Positions 27,206-39,400 of a DNA stretch of 64,000 nucleotides are shown piece after piece. Positions within the stretch are counted from its first letter, which is position 1, and every line of letters begins with the position of its first letter. Below the pieces are notes generated by a model. The model did not search any database and was not told the DNA's origin. It saw only the letters and a program-made list of their open reading frames with translations. The DNA is from Sinorhizobium mexicanum (GTDB lineage Bacteria; Pseudomonadota; Alphaproteobacteria; Rhizobiales; Rhizobiaceae). The DNA is taken from the NCBI RefSeq assembly GCF_013488225.1, contig NZ_CP041238.1:1389501-1453500 (forward strand), given 5' to 3'. A program made the position numbers and the translations under genes.

Positions 27206-28483
27206 ATGAGCAAGGTCAGCGGTAGCAACGGCGGTGACTCGAAAAATACCCTCTATTGTTCGTTTTGCGGCAAGAGCCAGCATGAGGTTCGCAAGCTGAT
27301 CGCAGGGCCGACCGTGTTCATCTGCGATGAATGCGTCGAACTTTGCATGGACATCATCCGCGAAGAGAACAAGACCTCGATGGTCAAGTCGCGCGATGGC
27401 GTTCCTACTCCGCAGGAAATCATCAAGGTTCTCGACGAATACGTCATCGGCCAGCAGCAGGCCAAGCGCATTCTGTCGGTCGCCGTTCACAACCACTACA
27501 AGCGCCTCGCGCATGCCGCGAAGAGCAGCGACGTGGAACTGGCGAAATCCAACATCATGCTCGTCGGGCCGACCGGTTGCGGCAAGACCTACCTGGCGCA
27601 GACGCTCGCCCGGATCATCGACGTTCCCTTTACGATGGCCGACGCAACGACGTTGACGGAAGCGGGCTATGTCGGTGAGGACGTCGAGAACATCATCCTG
27701 AAGCTGCTGCAGGCGGCCGACTACAACGTCGAGCGCGCTCAGCGCGGTATCGTCTATATCGACGAGGTCGACAAGATTTCGCGCAAGTCGGACAATCCCT
27801 CGATCACCCGCGACGTTTCGGGCGAAGGCGTGCAGCAGGCTCTTCTGAAGATCATGGAAGGCACTGTGGCGTCCGTGCCGCCACAGGGTGGCCGCAAGCA
27901 TCCGCAGCAGGAGTTCCTGCAGGTGGACACGACAAACATCCTCTTTATCTGCGGCGGCGCGTTCGCAGGGCTCGACAAGATCATTTCGGCTCGTGGTGAA
28001 AAGACGTCGATCGGCTTTGGCGCCACCGTCCGTGCTCCGGAAGACCGCCGCGTCGGCGAGGTATTGCGCGAGCTTGAGCCGGAAGATCTCGTCAAGTTTG
28101 GCCTGATCCCCGAGTTCATCGGCCGTCTGCCGGTTCTGGCGACGCTCGAGGATCTCGATGAGGATGCACTGATCCAGATTCTTTCGGAGCCGAAGAACGC
28201 TCTGGTCAAGCAGTATCAGCGTCTGTTCGAAATGGAGGACGTCGAGCTGACCTTCCACGAGGACGCTCTGCGCGAGATCGCTCGACGCGCCATCGTGCGC
28301 AAGACCGGCGCGCGCGGCCTGCGCTCGATCATGGAAAAGATCCTGCTCGACACCATGTTCGAACTGCCGACGCTCGAAGGCGTTCGCGAGGTGGTGATAT
28401 CGGACGAGGTGGTCAAGGGAACCGCCCGGCCGCTCTACATCTACTCGGAGCGCTCCGACGAGAAGACCAACGTTTCGGCCTAG
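27206..28483 (+). CDS. clpX: ATP-dependent Clp protease ATP-binding subunit
   Basis: A 425-residue AAA+ unfoldase. An N-terminal C4 zinc finger ([12 protein letters not shown] ... [10 protein letters not shown]), Walker A ([16 protein letters not shown]), Walker B ([11 protein letters not shown]) and the substrate-gripping GYVGEDVE loop are present, with a sensor region near residue 305 ([16 protein letters not shown]). It feeds tagged or regulatory proteins to ClpP; in alphaproteobacteria ClpXP also drives cell-cycle proteolysis. Start ATG 27206 follows GGAAGGAAG. Confidence 0.98.
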   Translation: MSKVSGSNGGDSKNTLYCSFCGKSQHEVRKLIAGPTVFICDECVELCMDIIREENKTSMVKSRDGVPTPQEIIKVLDEYVIGQQQAKRILSVAVHNHYKRLAHAAKSSDVELAKSNIMLVGPTGCGKTYLAQTLARIIDVPFTMADATTLTEAGYVGEDVENIILKLLQAADYNVERAQRGIVYIDEVDKISRKSDNPSITRDVSGEGVQQALLKIMEGTVASVPPQGGRKHPQQEFLQVDTTNILFICGGAFAGLDKIISARGEKTSIGFGATVRAPEDRRVGEVLRELEPEDLVKFGLIPEFIGRLPVLATLEDLDEDALIQILSEPKNALVKQYQRLFEMEDVELTFHEDALREIARRAIVRKTGARGLRSIMEKILLDTMFELPTLEGVREVVISDEVVKGTARPLYIYSERSDEKTNVSA

Positions 28484-28506
28484 TTCTTCTCTTTCACGAA
28501 TGTTTG

Positions 28507-28531
28507 AAAAGCCCGCCCCGCGCGGGCTTTT
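28507..28531 (+). terminator. Terminator of clpX
   Basis: AAAAGCCCGC/GCGGGCTTTT hairpin followed by a T-rich stretch, 24 bases after the clpX stop. The rest of the 372-base gap to lon (28532-28855) holds a candidate promoter and no gene that I can support. Confidence 0.85.
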
Positions 28532-28747
28532 CCATTTTGTGCACATAGCTGTTGAGATGGGGTCGCAGCCCGTTCGAATTAATGAAACTGTGGTTGCTAA
28601 AGCGCAGTAACAACGCGATGATGCGACGATTCAGTGAAGGCCCGTTTGCTGCCTGTCGTTGATGTTTCGACGTCCTTTCGCAAGGTCCGCAACAGCGTCC
28701 AAGCGTAAGGAACGGGAACTGTCCATGAAAGGGAGACTGCGCCGTAC

Positions 28748-28776
28748 CTTGAAAAGGCCGCTCTTGCACTCCACTT
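28748..28776 (+). promoter_or_regulatory. lon: Candidate heat-shock (RpoH-type) promoter of lon
   Basis: CTTGAA, 17 bases, then CCACTT, ending 79 bases before the lon ATG. This resembles the rhizobial RpoH pattern (CTTGAA and a C-rich CCATAT-like minus-10), as expected for lon. It is a pattern match by eye. Confidence 0.45.
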
Positions 28777-28855
28777 TCATGAAGAAAAAATGACAGCCGG
28801 GAGTGCCATAGGGCTCCCGGGAACGGGCCCGAAATCGGGACGGAAAGGAAATGAC

Positions 28856-31276
<2,421 letters not shown>

Positions 31277-31337
31277 TCAAGTCCCGGAAGGGGCGGGGGA
31301 CTGTGTCCCGCTTGCGCCCCTCGCCAGAAAAACAAGG

Positions 31338-31364
31338 AAGACCGGCACTTTGCCGGTCTTTTTT
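31338..31364 (+). terminator. Terminator of lon
   Basis: A ten-base stem AAGACCGGCA/TGCCGGTCTT with a three-base loop followed directly by a T run, about 60 bases after the lon stop. Confidence 0.88.
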
Positions 31365-31496
31365 GTTGTAAAAACCCTTCGCAAGCCTTGCATTCCAAGG
31401 GATTAGGCGCAATTGGGAATGGCAAGACGTGGGCGATGCGCAAGCTGCCCCGGCTTAACAAGACAGTCGTTTCGAACCAATGAAAGGGGTGGAAAC

Positions 31497-31769
31497 ATGA
31501 ACAAAAATGAGCTCGTGTCTGCGGTTGCTGAGAAGGCCGGACTTTCCAAGACCGATGCGTCTTCTGCAGTTGATGCAGTTTTCGAGACCATCCAGGCTGA
31601 ACTGAAGAGCGGCGGCGATATCCGCCTCGTCGGTTTCGGCAACTTCTCCGTGACCCGTCGCGAAGCCTCGAAGGGCCGCAACCCGTCCACGGGCGCGGAA
31701 GTTGACATCCCGGCCCGCAACGTGCCGAAGTTCACGGCCGGCAAGGGCCTCAAGGACGCTGTCAACTAA
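31497..31769 (+). CDS. hupB: DNA-binding protein HU
   Basis: A 90-residue HU-family protein: dimerisation helices (LVSAVAEKAGLSKTDASSAV), then the beta-arm region with GFGNFSVTRREASKGRNPST and the conserved arm-tip proline in IPARNVPKFTAGKGL. It bends DNA in the nucleoid. The start ATG 31497 follows AAAGGGG. Its own transcription unit seems to follow the lon terminator. Confidence 0.97.
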   Translation: MNKNELVSAVAEKAGLSKTDASSAVDAVFETIQAELKSGGDIRLVGFGNFSVTRREASKGRNPSTGAEVDIPARNVPKFTAGKGLKDAVN

Positions 31770-31862
31770 TCTGGTGTTTGCGGGTTCCAGAACCCCAGCG
31801 AACATCTCACTGCACCCTGTCTTGCCGTTTCCCTTGTGAGAACACAGGCAGCAGGGAGGTTC

Positions 31863-31919
31863 ATGTTTCATCTGCCGCGGCGCCGCCTGATGGCGGAAGC
31901 AAGCAAGCAGATCAATTGA
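31863..31919 (+). CDS. Possible 18-residue small ORF before a terminator
   Basis: An ATG at 31863 three bases after AGGGAGG opens MFHLPRRRLMAEASKQIN and stops exactly at the base of a rho-independent hairpin. The peptide is basic. It lies 93 bases after hupB. The match of a strong ribosome site, a short frame and a terminator suggests a translated small peptide or leader on the hupB transcript, but with 18 codons chance cannot be excluded. No family is recognised. The rest of the 320-base gap to the next gene shows nothing else. Confidence 0.35.
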   Translation: MFHLPRRRLMAEASKQIN

Positions 31920-31945
31920 GGCCCGGTTCGCCCGGGCCTCTTTTC
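31918..31945 (+). terminator. Terminator downstream of hupB and the small ORF
   Basis: GAGGCCCGG/CCGGGCCTC stem (with a TTCG-containing loop) followed by TTTTCGTTT. It probably ends the hupB transcript, leaving a 3' tail of about 170 bases. Confidence 0.85.
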
Positions 31946-32089
31946 GTTTCTACCTCCGTGTCATTGAGCTGTTACACGACGGTTGCACAAGCCTCCCATC
32001 CGGCGCGTGAGACGATCGGGCGATTCCGGATGCCAACAGCGGCACAGGGCAGGGGCTATTTGCCCATGTGTCGCGACACGGAGGGACAC

Positions 32090-34285
32090 GTGAAGACATT
32101 TTCAATCACCACAGCATTGGCGGCAGCGCTCGCCGCATCGACGGCATCAGCCGTCCATGCAGAACAGGTTTTCAACCGCGTCGCATCCTTTGCCGTCGCG
32201 GACAATCTGCCGGAAGGTGCGGATCGCAAAGCCGCGACCTCGGCCGAAATCATAACGGCAAGCGAGGATGGCAACACGCTCATCTATTCCGACAGCCCCG
32301 GAAAGCGCATCGGCTTCATCGACATCACCGATGCCAAGGCACCGAAGGCGGGCGGCATCGTATCGTTCGACGGCGAGCCGACGTCGGTTGCAGTCGCTGG
32401 CGCGAGGGCGCTTGTTGCCGTCAATACCCGCGAAAGCTTTACGAAGCCCTCGGGCCTCGTCGCTGTCGTCGACCTCGCGACGAAGAAGGTCGACACGACT
32501 TGCGACCTTGGCGGCCAGCCGGACTCGGTTGCGGTCAACAAGGACAAGACGCTTGCGGCCATCGCGATCGAGAACGAGCGTGACGAGGAAGTGAACGACG
32601 GGAAGATTCCGCAGATGCCGGCCGGCGATCTCGTCGTCCTGTCGCTGAAGGATGGCGTCCCGGATTGCTCGAGCATCAAGCATGTGGCGCTGACAAGTCT
32701 CGCCGACATAGCCGGCGAAGACCCGGAGCCGGAGTTCGTCGCCTTCAACAGCAAGGATGAAATCGCCCTGACGCTGCAGGAGAACAACCATATCGTCATC
32801 ATCGACGGCAAGTCCGCCAGCGTAAAGACGCATTTCTCCGCAGGCACCGTCGATCTCAAGAACATCGACACCAAGCGTGATGGCGCCATCTCGTTCACCG
32901 GCGAGCAGGCCGGCGTAAAGCGGGAACCGGATGCCGTGAAGTGGCTCGATGACAGCCGTCTGGTCGTTGCCAACGAGGGCGACTACGAAGGCGGCGCGCG
33001 CGGCTTCACCATCTTCGATACGACCGGCAAGGTGCTGTTTGAATCCGGTGCAGCCTTCGAACATGCGATCGCGGCAATCGGCCACTACCCCGAGAAGCGG
33101 TCCTCGGCAAAGGGTGTCGAGCCGGAAGGCGTGGAACTGGCGCAATATGGCAAGGACAAGCTCTTCTTCGTGCTCACCGAGCGCGCCTCGATCGTCGGCG
33201 TCTACAAGGACACCGGCGGCGAACCGGAACTGCTGCAACTCCTGCCGTCCGGAATTGGACCCGAGGGCGCCGTTGCCATCCCGGGCCGCAATCTGTTTGC
33301 GACCGCCAACGAGACGGACCTCGTCGAGGAAGGCGGTGCGCGGGCACACGTGATGATCTATGAACGGAGGGAGGGCGAGCCGGCCTATCCGCAAATTCGC
33401 TCGGCTGAGAAGGATGGCCTGCCGATCGGTTTCGGGGCGCTCTCCGGCCTTGCGGCAGTTGCAGAGAAGCCAGGCTTCGTGCGCGCTGTCAGCGACTCGG
33501 TATTTTCGTCGCAACCGACGATCTTTACGATCGATGCCACGCAGAAGCCCGCTCTGATCACGGAAGCGCTGCGGATCACCCGCGATGGCGCTCCTGCCCA
33601 GAAGCTCGACATCGAAGGCGCTGCCAATGACGGCGAAGGCGGCTTCTGGCTCGCCTCCGAAGGCGATGCGGACAAGCTCTACAGCCATGCGCTCATCCAC
33701 GTGAACAAGAAAGGCGAGATCAAGCAGGAGATCGTGATCCCGGCAGAGCTGCGTGCAAACGAGACCCGCTATGGCTTCGAGGGCATTGCGACGGTGGGCG
33801 AAGGCGACAGCCAAGTCCTTTGGATGGCAATCCAGCGTGAATGGAAGGACGACGAGAAGGGCTTCGTCAAACTCGTCTCCTACAAGCCGGCGAGCAAAGA
33901 GTGGGGCGCCGTGCGCTATCCGCTCGACAAGTCGGAAGAAGGCTGGGTCGGCCTTTCGGAAATCGCCGTCCATGGCGACTATGCCTATGTCATCGAGCGC
34001 GACAACCTGATCGGGCAAGCGGCCAAGCTGAAGAAGCTCTACCGCATCGCGCTCGCCGACCTGAAGCCGGCTGCACTCGGCGGCGAACTGCCGGTCGTCA
34101 AGAAGGAAGAGGTTCGTGATCTCATTCCGGAGCTCAAGGCTCTAAACGGCTACGTCGTTGACAAGGTCGAGGGCTTTACCATTGACGCGGCTGGAAACGG
34201 TTATGTCGTGACGGACAACGATGGCGTCGACGACTCCTCCGGCGAGACCCTGTTCTTCTCCATCGGCGCCATCGACGCGATGTAA
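32090..34285 (+). CDS. Exported phytase-like esterase / beta-propeller protein
   Basis: A 731-residue secreted protein. It begins with a signal peptide (MKTFSITTALAAALAAST, cleavage after AVHA). The N-terminal half is a YVTN-type beta propeller (repeats around ITASEDGNTLIYSDSPGKRI and SVAVNKDKTLAAIAIEN); the C-terminal half matches the 'esterase-like activity of phytase' domain (KLDIEGAANDGEGGFWLASE, RYGFEGIATVGEGDSQVLWM, GFTIDAAGNGYVVTDNDGVD). The likely role is a periplasmic or secreted phosphoesterase, substrate unknown. The start is GTG 32090 with GGAGG five bases upstream; the frame reaches back to 31778 but without signal-peptide logic. Confidence 0.88.
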   Translation: MKTFSITTALAAALAASTASAVHAEQVFNRVASFAVADNLPEGADRKAATSAEIITASEDGNTLIYSDSPGKRIGFIDITDAKAPKAGGIVSFDGEPTSVAVAGARALVAVNTRESFTKPSGLVAVVDLATKKVDTTCDLGGQPDSVAVNKDKTLAAIAIENERDEEVNDGKIPQMPAGDLVVLSLKDGVPDCSSIKHVALTSLADIAGEDPEPEFVAFNSKDEIALTLQENNHIVIIDGKSASVKTHFSAGTVDLKNIDTKRDGAISFTGEQAGVKREPDAVKWLDDSRLVVANEGDYEGGARGFTIFDTTGKVLFESGAAFEHAIAAIGHYPEKRSSAKGVEPEGVELAQYGKDKLFFVLTERASIVGVYKDTGGEPELLQLLPSGIGPEGAVAIPGRNLFATANETDLVEEGGARAHVMIYERREGEPAYPQIRSAEKDGLPIGFGALSGLAAVAEKPGFVRAVSDSVFSSQPTIFTIDATQKPALITEALRITRDGAPAQKLDIEGAANDGEGGFWLASEGDADKLYSHALIHVNKKGEIKQEIVIPAELRANETRYGFEGIATVGEGDSQVLWMAIQREWKDDEKGFVKLVSYKPASKEWGAVRYPLDKSEEGWVGLSEIAVHGDYAYVIERDNLIGQAAKLKKLYRIALADLKPAALGGELPVVKKEEVRDLIPELKALNGYVVDKVEGFTIDAAGNGYVVTDNDGVDDSSGETLFFSIGAIDAM

Positions 34286-34308
34286 GCGCGAACGCCTGGA
34301 GAAAACGT

Positions 34309-34339
34309 AAGGGGCCGGGACATGACGTCCCGGCCCCTT
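34309..34339. terminator. Terminator between the esterase and MarR genes
   Basis: A twelve-base perfect stem AAGGGGCCGGGA/TCCCGGCCCCTT with a seven-base loop, between convergent genes. The downstream T-rich tract is weak, but the stem is strong. Confidence 0.8.
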
Positions 34340-34364
34340 GTGATTCGGAGCTTTTCAGTGTTGT

Positions 34365-34868
34365 CTAGCGTGCGACGGCGACCTGTGCCTCTTCGGCCTC
34401 TTCCTTGCGCTTGCGGATTTCGTCGGTCTTTTCCACCAGCTTGCTGACGATATCGTAAAGCTGGTCGAGTTGCTCGTCGTCGAGCGCCGAGAAGATTTCC
34501 TCGATAAGCTGTTTGCGCGGATGTTCGGCCGCTTCGAGCACGACCCGCCCGGTTTCGGTGATCGAGACGATCTTCGCGCGGCGGTCCTCCGGATCAGGCT
34601 TCCGCATCACCAGACGGTCGCGCTCCAGTCCGTCGATGGCCTCGGTGACGGTCCGCGGCGCGAAATTAAGCGCGCAGGCGATATCCGTGGATCGGCAAGG
34701 ACCGAGCTTGCTCAGAAAGAACAGGAACTTGCTTCGGGCAAGCGATACGCCTTCCTCCGTCATCGACTCGTTCACCAATCGATGAACGCGATGATAAAGT
34801 TCGAACAGCTTGTCGGAAACTTCGAATGTCTTCTTCATGACCTTCATAGGTATTTGTTGAGGTGCCAT
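34365..34868 (-). CDS. MarR family transcriptional regulator
   Basis: A 167-residue winged-helix regulator with RSTDIACALNFAPRTVTEAI as HTH and RKPDPEDRRAKIVSITETG as wing, and a charged C-terminal tail rich in E and K. Start at ATG 34868 rather than the GTG at 34886; neither has a clear ribosome site. The start codon lies inside a perfect inverted repeat (TGCCAT/ATGGCA) and another dyad lies just upstream, which suggests autoregulation. The target and ligand are unknown. Confidence 0.9.
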   Translation of the reverse strand: MAPQQIPMKVMKKTFEVSDKLFELYHRVHRLVNESMTEEGVSLARSKFLFFLSKLGPCRSTDIACALNFAPRTVTEAIDGLERDRLVMRKPDPEDRRAKIVSITETGRVVLEAAEHPRKQLIEEIFSALDDEQLDQLYDIVSKLVEKTDEIRKRKEEAEEAQVAVAR

Positions 34869-34899
34869 GTCAAATGGCAGTAACACTATTGATAGTTAC
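34863..34899. promoter_or_regulatory. Candidate operator dyads of the MarR gene
   Basis: TGCCAT-GTCAA-ATGGCA (34863-34879) is a perfect inverted repeat over the start codon; next to it ACTAT-TG-ATAGT lies in GTAACACTATTGATAGTTAC (34880-34899). Both are typical in size for MarR-dimer sites. Confidence 0.45.
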
Positions 34900-35144
34900 A
34901 ATTGGCACATTTGTCGACAAAAACCTCTTAATTCTTAAGGCGTGTTGGTTCAGCGGAAAGAAACGGCCCGGTTGTCGAGGGCGTTTTGTGTGATCAGCCG
35001 GGAAACTGCGAACCACATCGTGCAGGCGTGGCGCAGTCCTGCCACGGGAAGCGATCATCGCCAGCGACGCTGGCAGTGTGATCATCTGTGGCCGACCGGT
35101 TGGGCGCCATTGACGGGCGAGGCAGCGTCGGGCCATGGTCGGCC

Positions 35145-36419
35145 ATGCCCTTCCGCTTCGTCCACACCGCAGATCTCCACCTCGATTCACCCTTGCGCAG
35201 CCTGGCTCTCAGAAATGGGGAACTCGCCGACCTCGTGCGCGGAGCAACCCGCGGCGCATTGGCAAGCATCGTCGATCTATGCATCGCCGAAAGCGTCGAC
35301 GCGCTGCTGATTGCCGGCGACCTCTATGATGGCAGCCAGACCTCCATGAACACCGCGCTTTTCCTTGCCGGTGAATTGCGTCGCCTGGACGCGACCGGTA
35401 TCCGGACTTTCGTCATTCGTGGGAACCACGACGCGCAGTCCCAGGTGACGCGCGAGTTGACCTTGCCACCGTCGGTTCACGTGTTCCAGGGGCGAAGCAA
35501 GCCGATGCTTGCCAAGACACTGGCAAGCGGCAGAACGGTTCATATTCACGGGGTGAGCTTTGCCAACCCGCACGCACCGGAGAGCCTCCTGCCGTCATTT
35601 CATCCGCCGGTTGCCGACGCGATCAACATCGGCATGCTGCACACGAGCCTTTCCGGCTCGCAGGGACATGATCGCTATGCGCCCTGCAGCGTCGCCGATC
35701 TCCAACGGCATGGTTTCGACTATTGGGCGCTCGGCCATGTCCACCAGCGTCAGGTGCACAGCGAGCAACCGTTCATTGTGATGCCGGGCATGCCGCAGGG
35801 CCGCGACATCAACGAGGCGGGAGCCAAAGGTGTAACCCTCGTCACGATCGACGATGACGGGCGTATCGAAATAGAGGAGCGCCCGATCGGTGCGGCCGTG
35901 TTCGAGCGACTATCCGTGGATATCACGGACGCGGCGGAGTGGCGCGACGTACTGGATCTCGTGACCCGCGCTCTCACCCGTCTGCGGCATGAGATATCGG
36001 CGGAGAATCTCATCCTGCGCTTATCGCTGACAGGCAGCTCTCCGCTGGCTTGGCGCCTGAAAAGGGACGCGGACCTTCTGCAAACCGAACTCGCAAACAT
36101 CTCTGCCGGGCTCAGTGGATGCTGGGTCGAGAAAATCGACCTTCTCTGCCGGGAACCGCGAGCGCAGGGCGATCGGCCGTCGCGGGAGCCGGTGGAGGAA
36201 CTCGCCTCGCTGGTCGAAAGCGAAGTGTTGCCGGCCTTCGGCTTTCGCGAAGAAATAAGAGCTGTCGCCGAAGAACTCTTGCAGCAGCTACCGCCTGAGT
36301 TGCGACAGACGCTGGCGCCCGATGAAGACGCGCTTGAAGAACTGGTGGTGAATGCCGGCCTCATGGGGAGTGGAAATGTGCTGGCACATCTCCACGGCGC
36401 CGCCGCCGGTGGCGACTGA
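35145..36419 (+). CDS. DNA-repair exonuclease, SbcD/Mre11-like (YhaO type)
   Basis: A 424-residue calcineurin-type phosphoesterase. Mre11 motifs occur in order: VHTADLHLDSPL, LLIAGDLYDG, IRGNHDAQS, MLHTSLSG (in place of the usual H motif) and YWALGHVHQRQ. The C-terminal part is the capping/coupling region. It overlaps the next ATPase gene by one base (TGATG), so the two are translated together, as in SbcCD-like and YhaO-YhaN pairs. The start ATG 35145 leaves the first strand intact (MPFRFVHTADLH). Confidence 0.9.
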   Translation: MPFRFVHTADLHLDSPLRSLALRNGELADLVRGATRGALASIVDLCIAESVDALLIAGDLYDGSQTSMNTALFLAGELRRLDATGIRTFVIRGNHDAQSQVTRELTLPPSVHVFQGRSKPMLAKTLASGRTVHIHGVSFANPHAPESLLPSFHPPVADAINIGMLHTSLSGSQGHDRYAPCSVADLQRHGFDYWALGHVHQRQVHSEQPFIVMPGMPQGRDINEAGAKGVTLVTIDDDGRIEIEERPIGAAVFERLSVDITDAAEWRDVLDLVTRALTRLRHEISAENLILRLSLTGSSPLAWRLKRDADLLQTELANISAGLSGCWVEKIDLLCREPRAQGDRPSREPVEELASLVESEVLPAFGFREEIRAVAEELLQQLPPELRQTLAPDEDALEELVVNAGLMGSGNVLAHLHGAAAGGD

Positions 36420-39400
36420 TGCGGCTCCAGCAACTCGATCTGGTGCGCTACGGAAAGTTCACCGCGCGCAGCCTCGATTTCGGCAACGCCAAGTCCGAAA
36501 AACCGGACTTTCATCTGGTTTACGGTCCGAACGAGGCCGGCAAGTCGACCTTGTTTTCCGGTTTCCTCGATCTGCTTTTCGGGATCGAGCGCCTCAGCCC
36601 CTATGGCTTTCTGCATCCCTATCAGACGATGCGCGTCGGTGGCATCGTGGAGACTGCCGGCAGGCGACATCAGGCGTATCGCATCAAGCGCAACGCAAAC
36701 AGCCTGATTGGCCCCGACGAGCATCCGCTGCCCGAAAATCTCTTTTCGGCCGCCCTCGGCTCTATCGATCGCGCGACCTATCGCACGATGTTTTCGCTGG
36801 ACGATGACAGCATTGAGCAGGGCGGTGAAAGCATCCTGAAGAGCGAGGGCGAGCTTGGCTCGCTGCTGTTTTCCGCGAGTTCCGGCCTGCCGGACAGCAG
36901 CGCCGTATTGGCGACCTTGCGTGCCGAGGCAGATGCCTTCTACAGGCACCAAGGACGCAAGCACGAACTTGCGGAGCTGAGGGGCGCGCTCGACACGCTG
37001 AAGGCCGAGCGCAACGCGCTCGACATCAACGCCCGCGAATACGCGTCGCTTCGCAAGACGGTGGCAAGTGCCCGTGAGCGCCATGATGGCGCGTCGACGC
37101 GGCGCGCGGAACTGCGCGTTGCCCGGGACCGCACACGTGCCCAGCTCGATTGCATGCCGCTTCTCGGCCGGCTTCGCAGCGTGCGGGAAGATCTCGCCCG
37201 CCAAGAGGCTCTGCCGGTGCCGCCTTCGCAATGGTGGAGCGACCTGCCGGCGCTCCGCAAAACAGAAACGGAAATCGTCGCCCGGTTTTCGCAGCTGAAC
37301 GAAGAGTTGCGGCGCCGACGCGAAGAACTGGAAGGCTTGCCTCTGGACGCGCTGGCGCTGGCGCTTGCTGAGCGGTTTGAACTGCTGCGCGAAACGGCGC
37401 TCGACGCCCGCTATCTCACGGCAGCACGCGACATGCCGTCTCGTATCGAGGAGCTTGCCGTTACGTCAGCCGGTATCGAGGCCTGTCTCGTCCGCCTCGG
37501 TCAAAAAAGTCATCCCGATCCCGCCGCCCTTCTTCTGCCTGCTGCAGCCGGTGCCCGGCTGCAGGATCTCGTGCGGCGTCACGCAACGCTCGCCGAGAGG
37601 CTTTTATCCGCGTGTGAGGAGGTCGGGAAGGCGAAGCGGCAGTGGCAGGAGGCCGACCGCGACCTCGCCCGGCTCGATGGAAGCGGGAGGGATCTCAGGC
37701 ATCTCGCGGAACGTCTGCGGTTGGCGCGGCAGAGCGACTGCCTGCTTCGACAACAGGCGGCAAGCCGGGAGATCGATCGCCTGGAAGCGGAGCTTTCCGA
37801 CAAGCTCGACAGCTTGCGGCCGTTCAAGGGAAGCGCCGACGAGCTTGCGGCGGTCTCTATCCCGGCGCCCGGTGTGGTCGAGGCTTGGCGGGCCGAAGCA
37901 GCGTTGCAGGCAGAGCGGCGACTGCGTCTCGACGCCAGGATTGCAGACGAGAGCGAACGTCAGGCCGGAGACGAAGCGCGTCTTGCGGCGCTCAGCTCTT
38001 TCGGCGGGGCCGTGGACGACGCCGCCGCAAATGAGTTGCGCCTGCGGCGTGATCTTGCCTGGCAGGAGCATCGGCTCCGGCTGGATGACGTCACCGCGGG
38101 CACCTTCGAGACGCTGCTTAAAGAGGACGACCGAGCAATCGCGTTCCGGCTGGGGCAGGCGGAACGGGTCGCGGAGCTGCGCGGCCTGACATGCGCGATT
38201 ACCGAACGCCGCGCCCGCCTGCGCGAACTTGAAGAGCAAAGACGCGTGGCGGTCAGCGAACGCGGGCAATTGGACGCCGCAGTTGGGCGAGCCGCCGGCG
38301 CCTGCGGGTTACCCTGCGTCATCCCGTTGCCGCAACTGGAAGCCTGGTTGGGGGCACGCGCCGCCGCGCTCGAAGTCCGGGCGGCGTTGCGCGCGGCGCG
38401 TCTTGAGCACGAGCGGGCGGCCAACGAAGAAGCGATAATGGTTCGCGCACTGCAGGACGAGCTTGCATGCGTTGGAGCGACCGAGAACTTGCCGGTGCAT
38501 CTCGACGGCTTGCTCGCAGCGGCGGAGCGCGTCATATCCGAGGCGCAGACGGCCGCCGCCGCCCATCGTGCCGCTGTTGAACAGCATCGCCGGACCTCGG
38601 AATCACTGGAAAACCGGCAGATCACGCTCGAGATCGCGGAGGCGGAAATGGCCGCCTGGCAGCGTGAATGGCACGAGGCGCTCGTAGGGACCTGGCTCGC
38701 AGGACAAATCGGGCAGCCAAATCCGCAAGAGCCAAATCCACGAGGGCCAAATCCAAACGAGATTGGGCCGATGCTTGCGGTCCTGCAGGACTTCGACAAG
38801 CTGATGCAGCGCAAAGCCGATCTCGATCACCGAATAGCAGGCATGCGCAAGGACCAGATCGCGTTTGCCGAGGCGGTTTCAAGTTTGGCCGAAGCATTCG
38901 GGTTGCGGGAGAGCGCCGGTGACCCCCTGATGCTCTTTGCCGCCTTGCGCGATCGGATCGGTTTCGCTCACCGGCAGCAGGAGCGCCGCGGGACGGCGAT
39001 CGTCAGCATTGAGCGAATGGAAGAGGACCTGCAAAGGCTGCACGCGGAGGAGCGGCTTCACATCTGCGCGAAGCAGGTCATGCTCGATTTCTTCGGCTGC
39101 GTCACGCTTGACGAAGCCGGCACTTGCCTGGACGCCGCGCGCGAGCAGGAGAGGCTCAGGCAAAGGCTCGCCGAACTCGAGGACGATCTTGCCACGCGGC
39201 TCGGCGTCGGCACCTGTGATGAGGCCGAGGCGATGCTGGCAGCGGTCGACGAGACGGCCTTGCGGCACGAACTCGCCGGGTTGGAAGAAGCGATTGACGC
39301 TGCAGATCGCGATGTCAGCGAGTTGCATGCCGAGGTGCGGAGCAGGGAAAAGGCGCTCGGTGACGTCGAAGGCGGAGACAGCGTTGCCGTACTGGAGCAG

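Noticed and set aside
31772..31800. tRNA-like T-arm (GGGTTCCAGAACCCC) after hupB
   Set aside because: No acceptor, D or anticodon stems fit around it.
32147..34018. 623-codon minus-strand frame over the phytase-like gene
   Set aside because: Antisense shadow; the plus strand carries a signal peptide and two clear domains.
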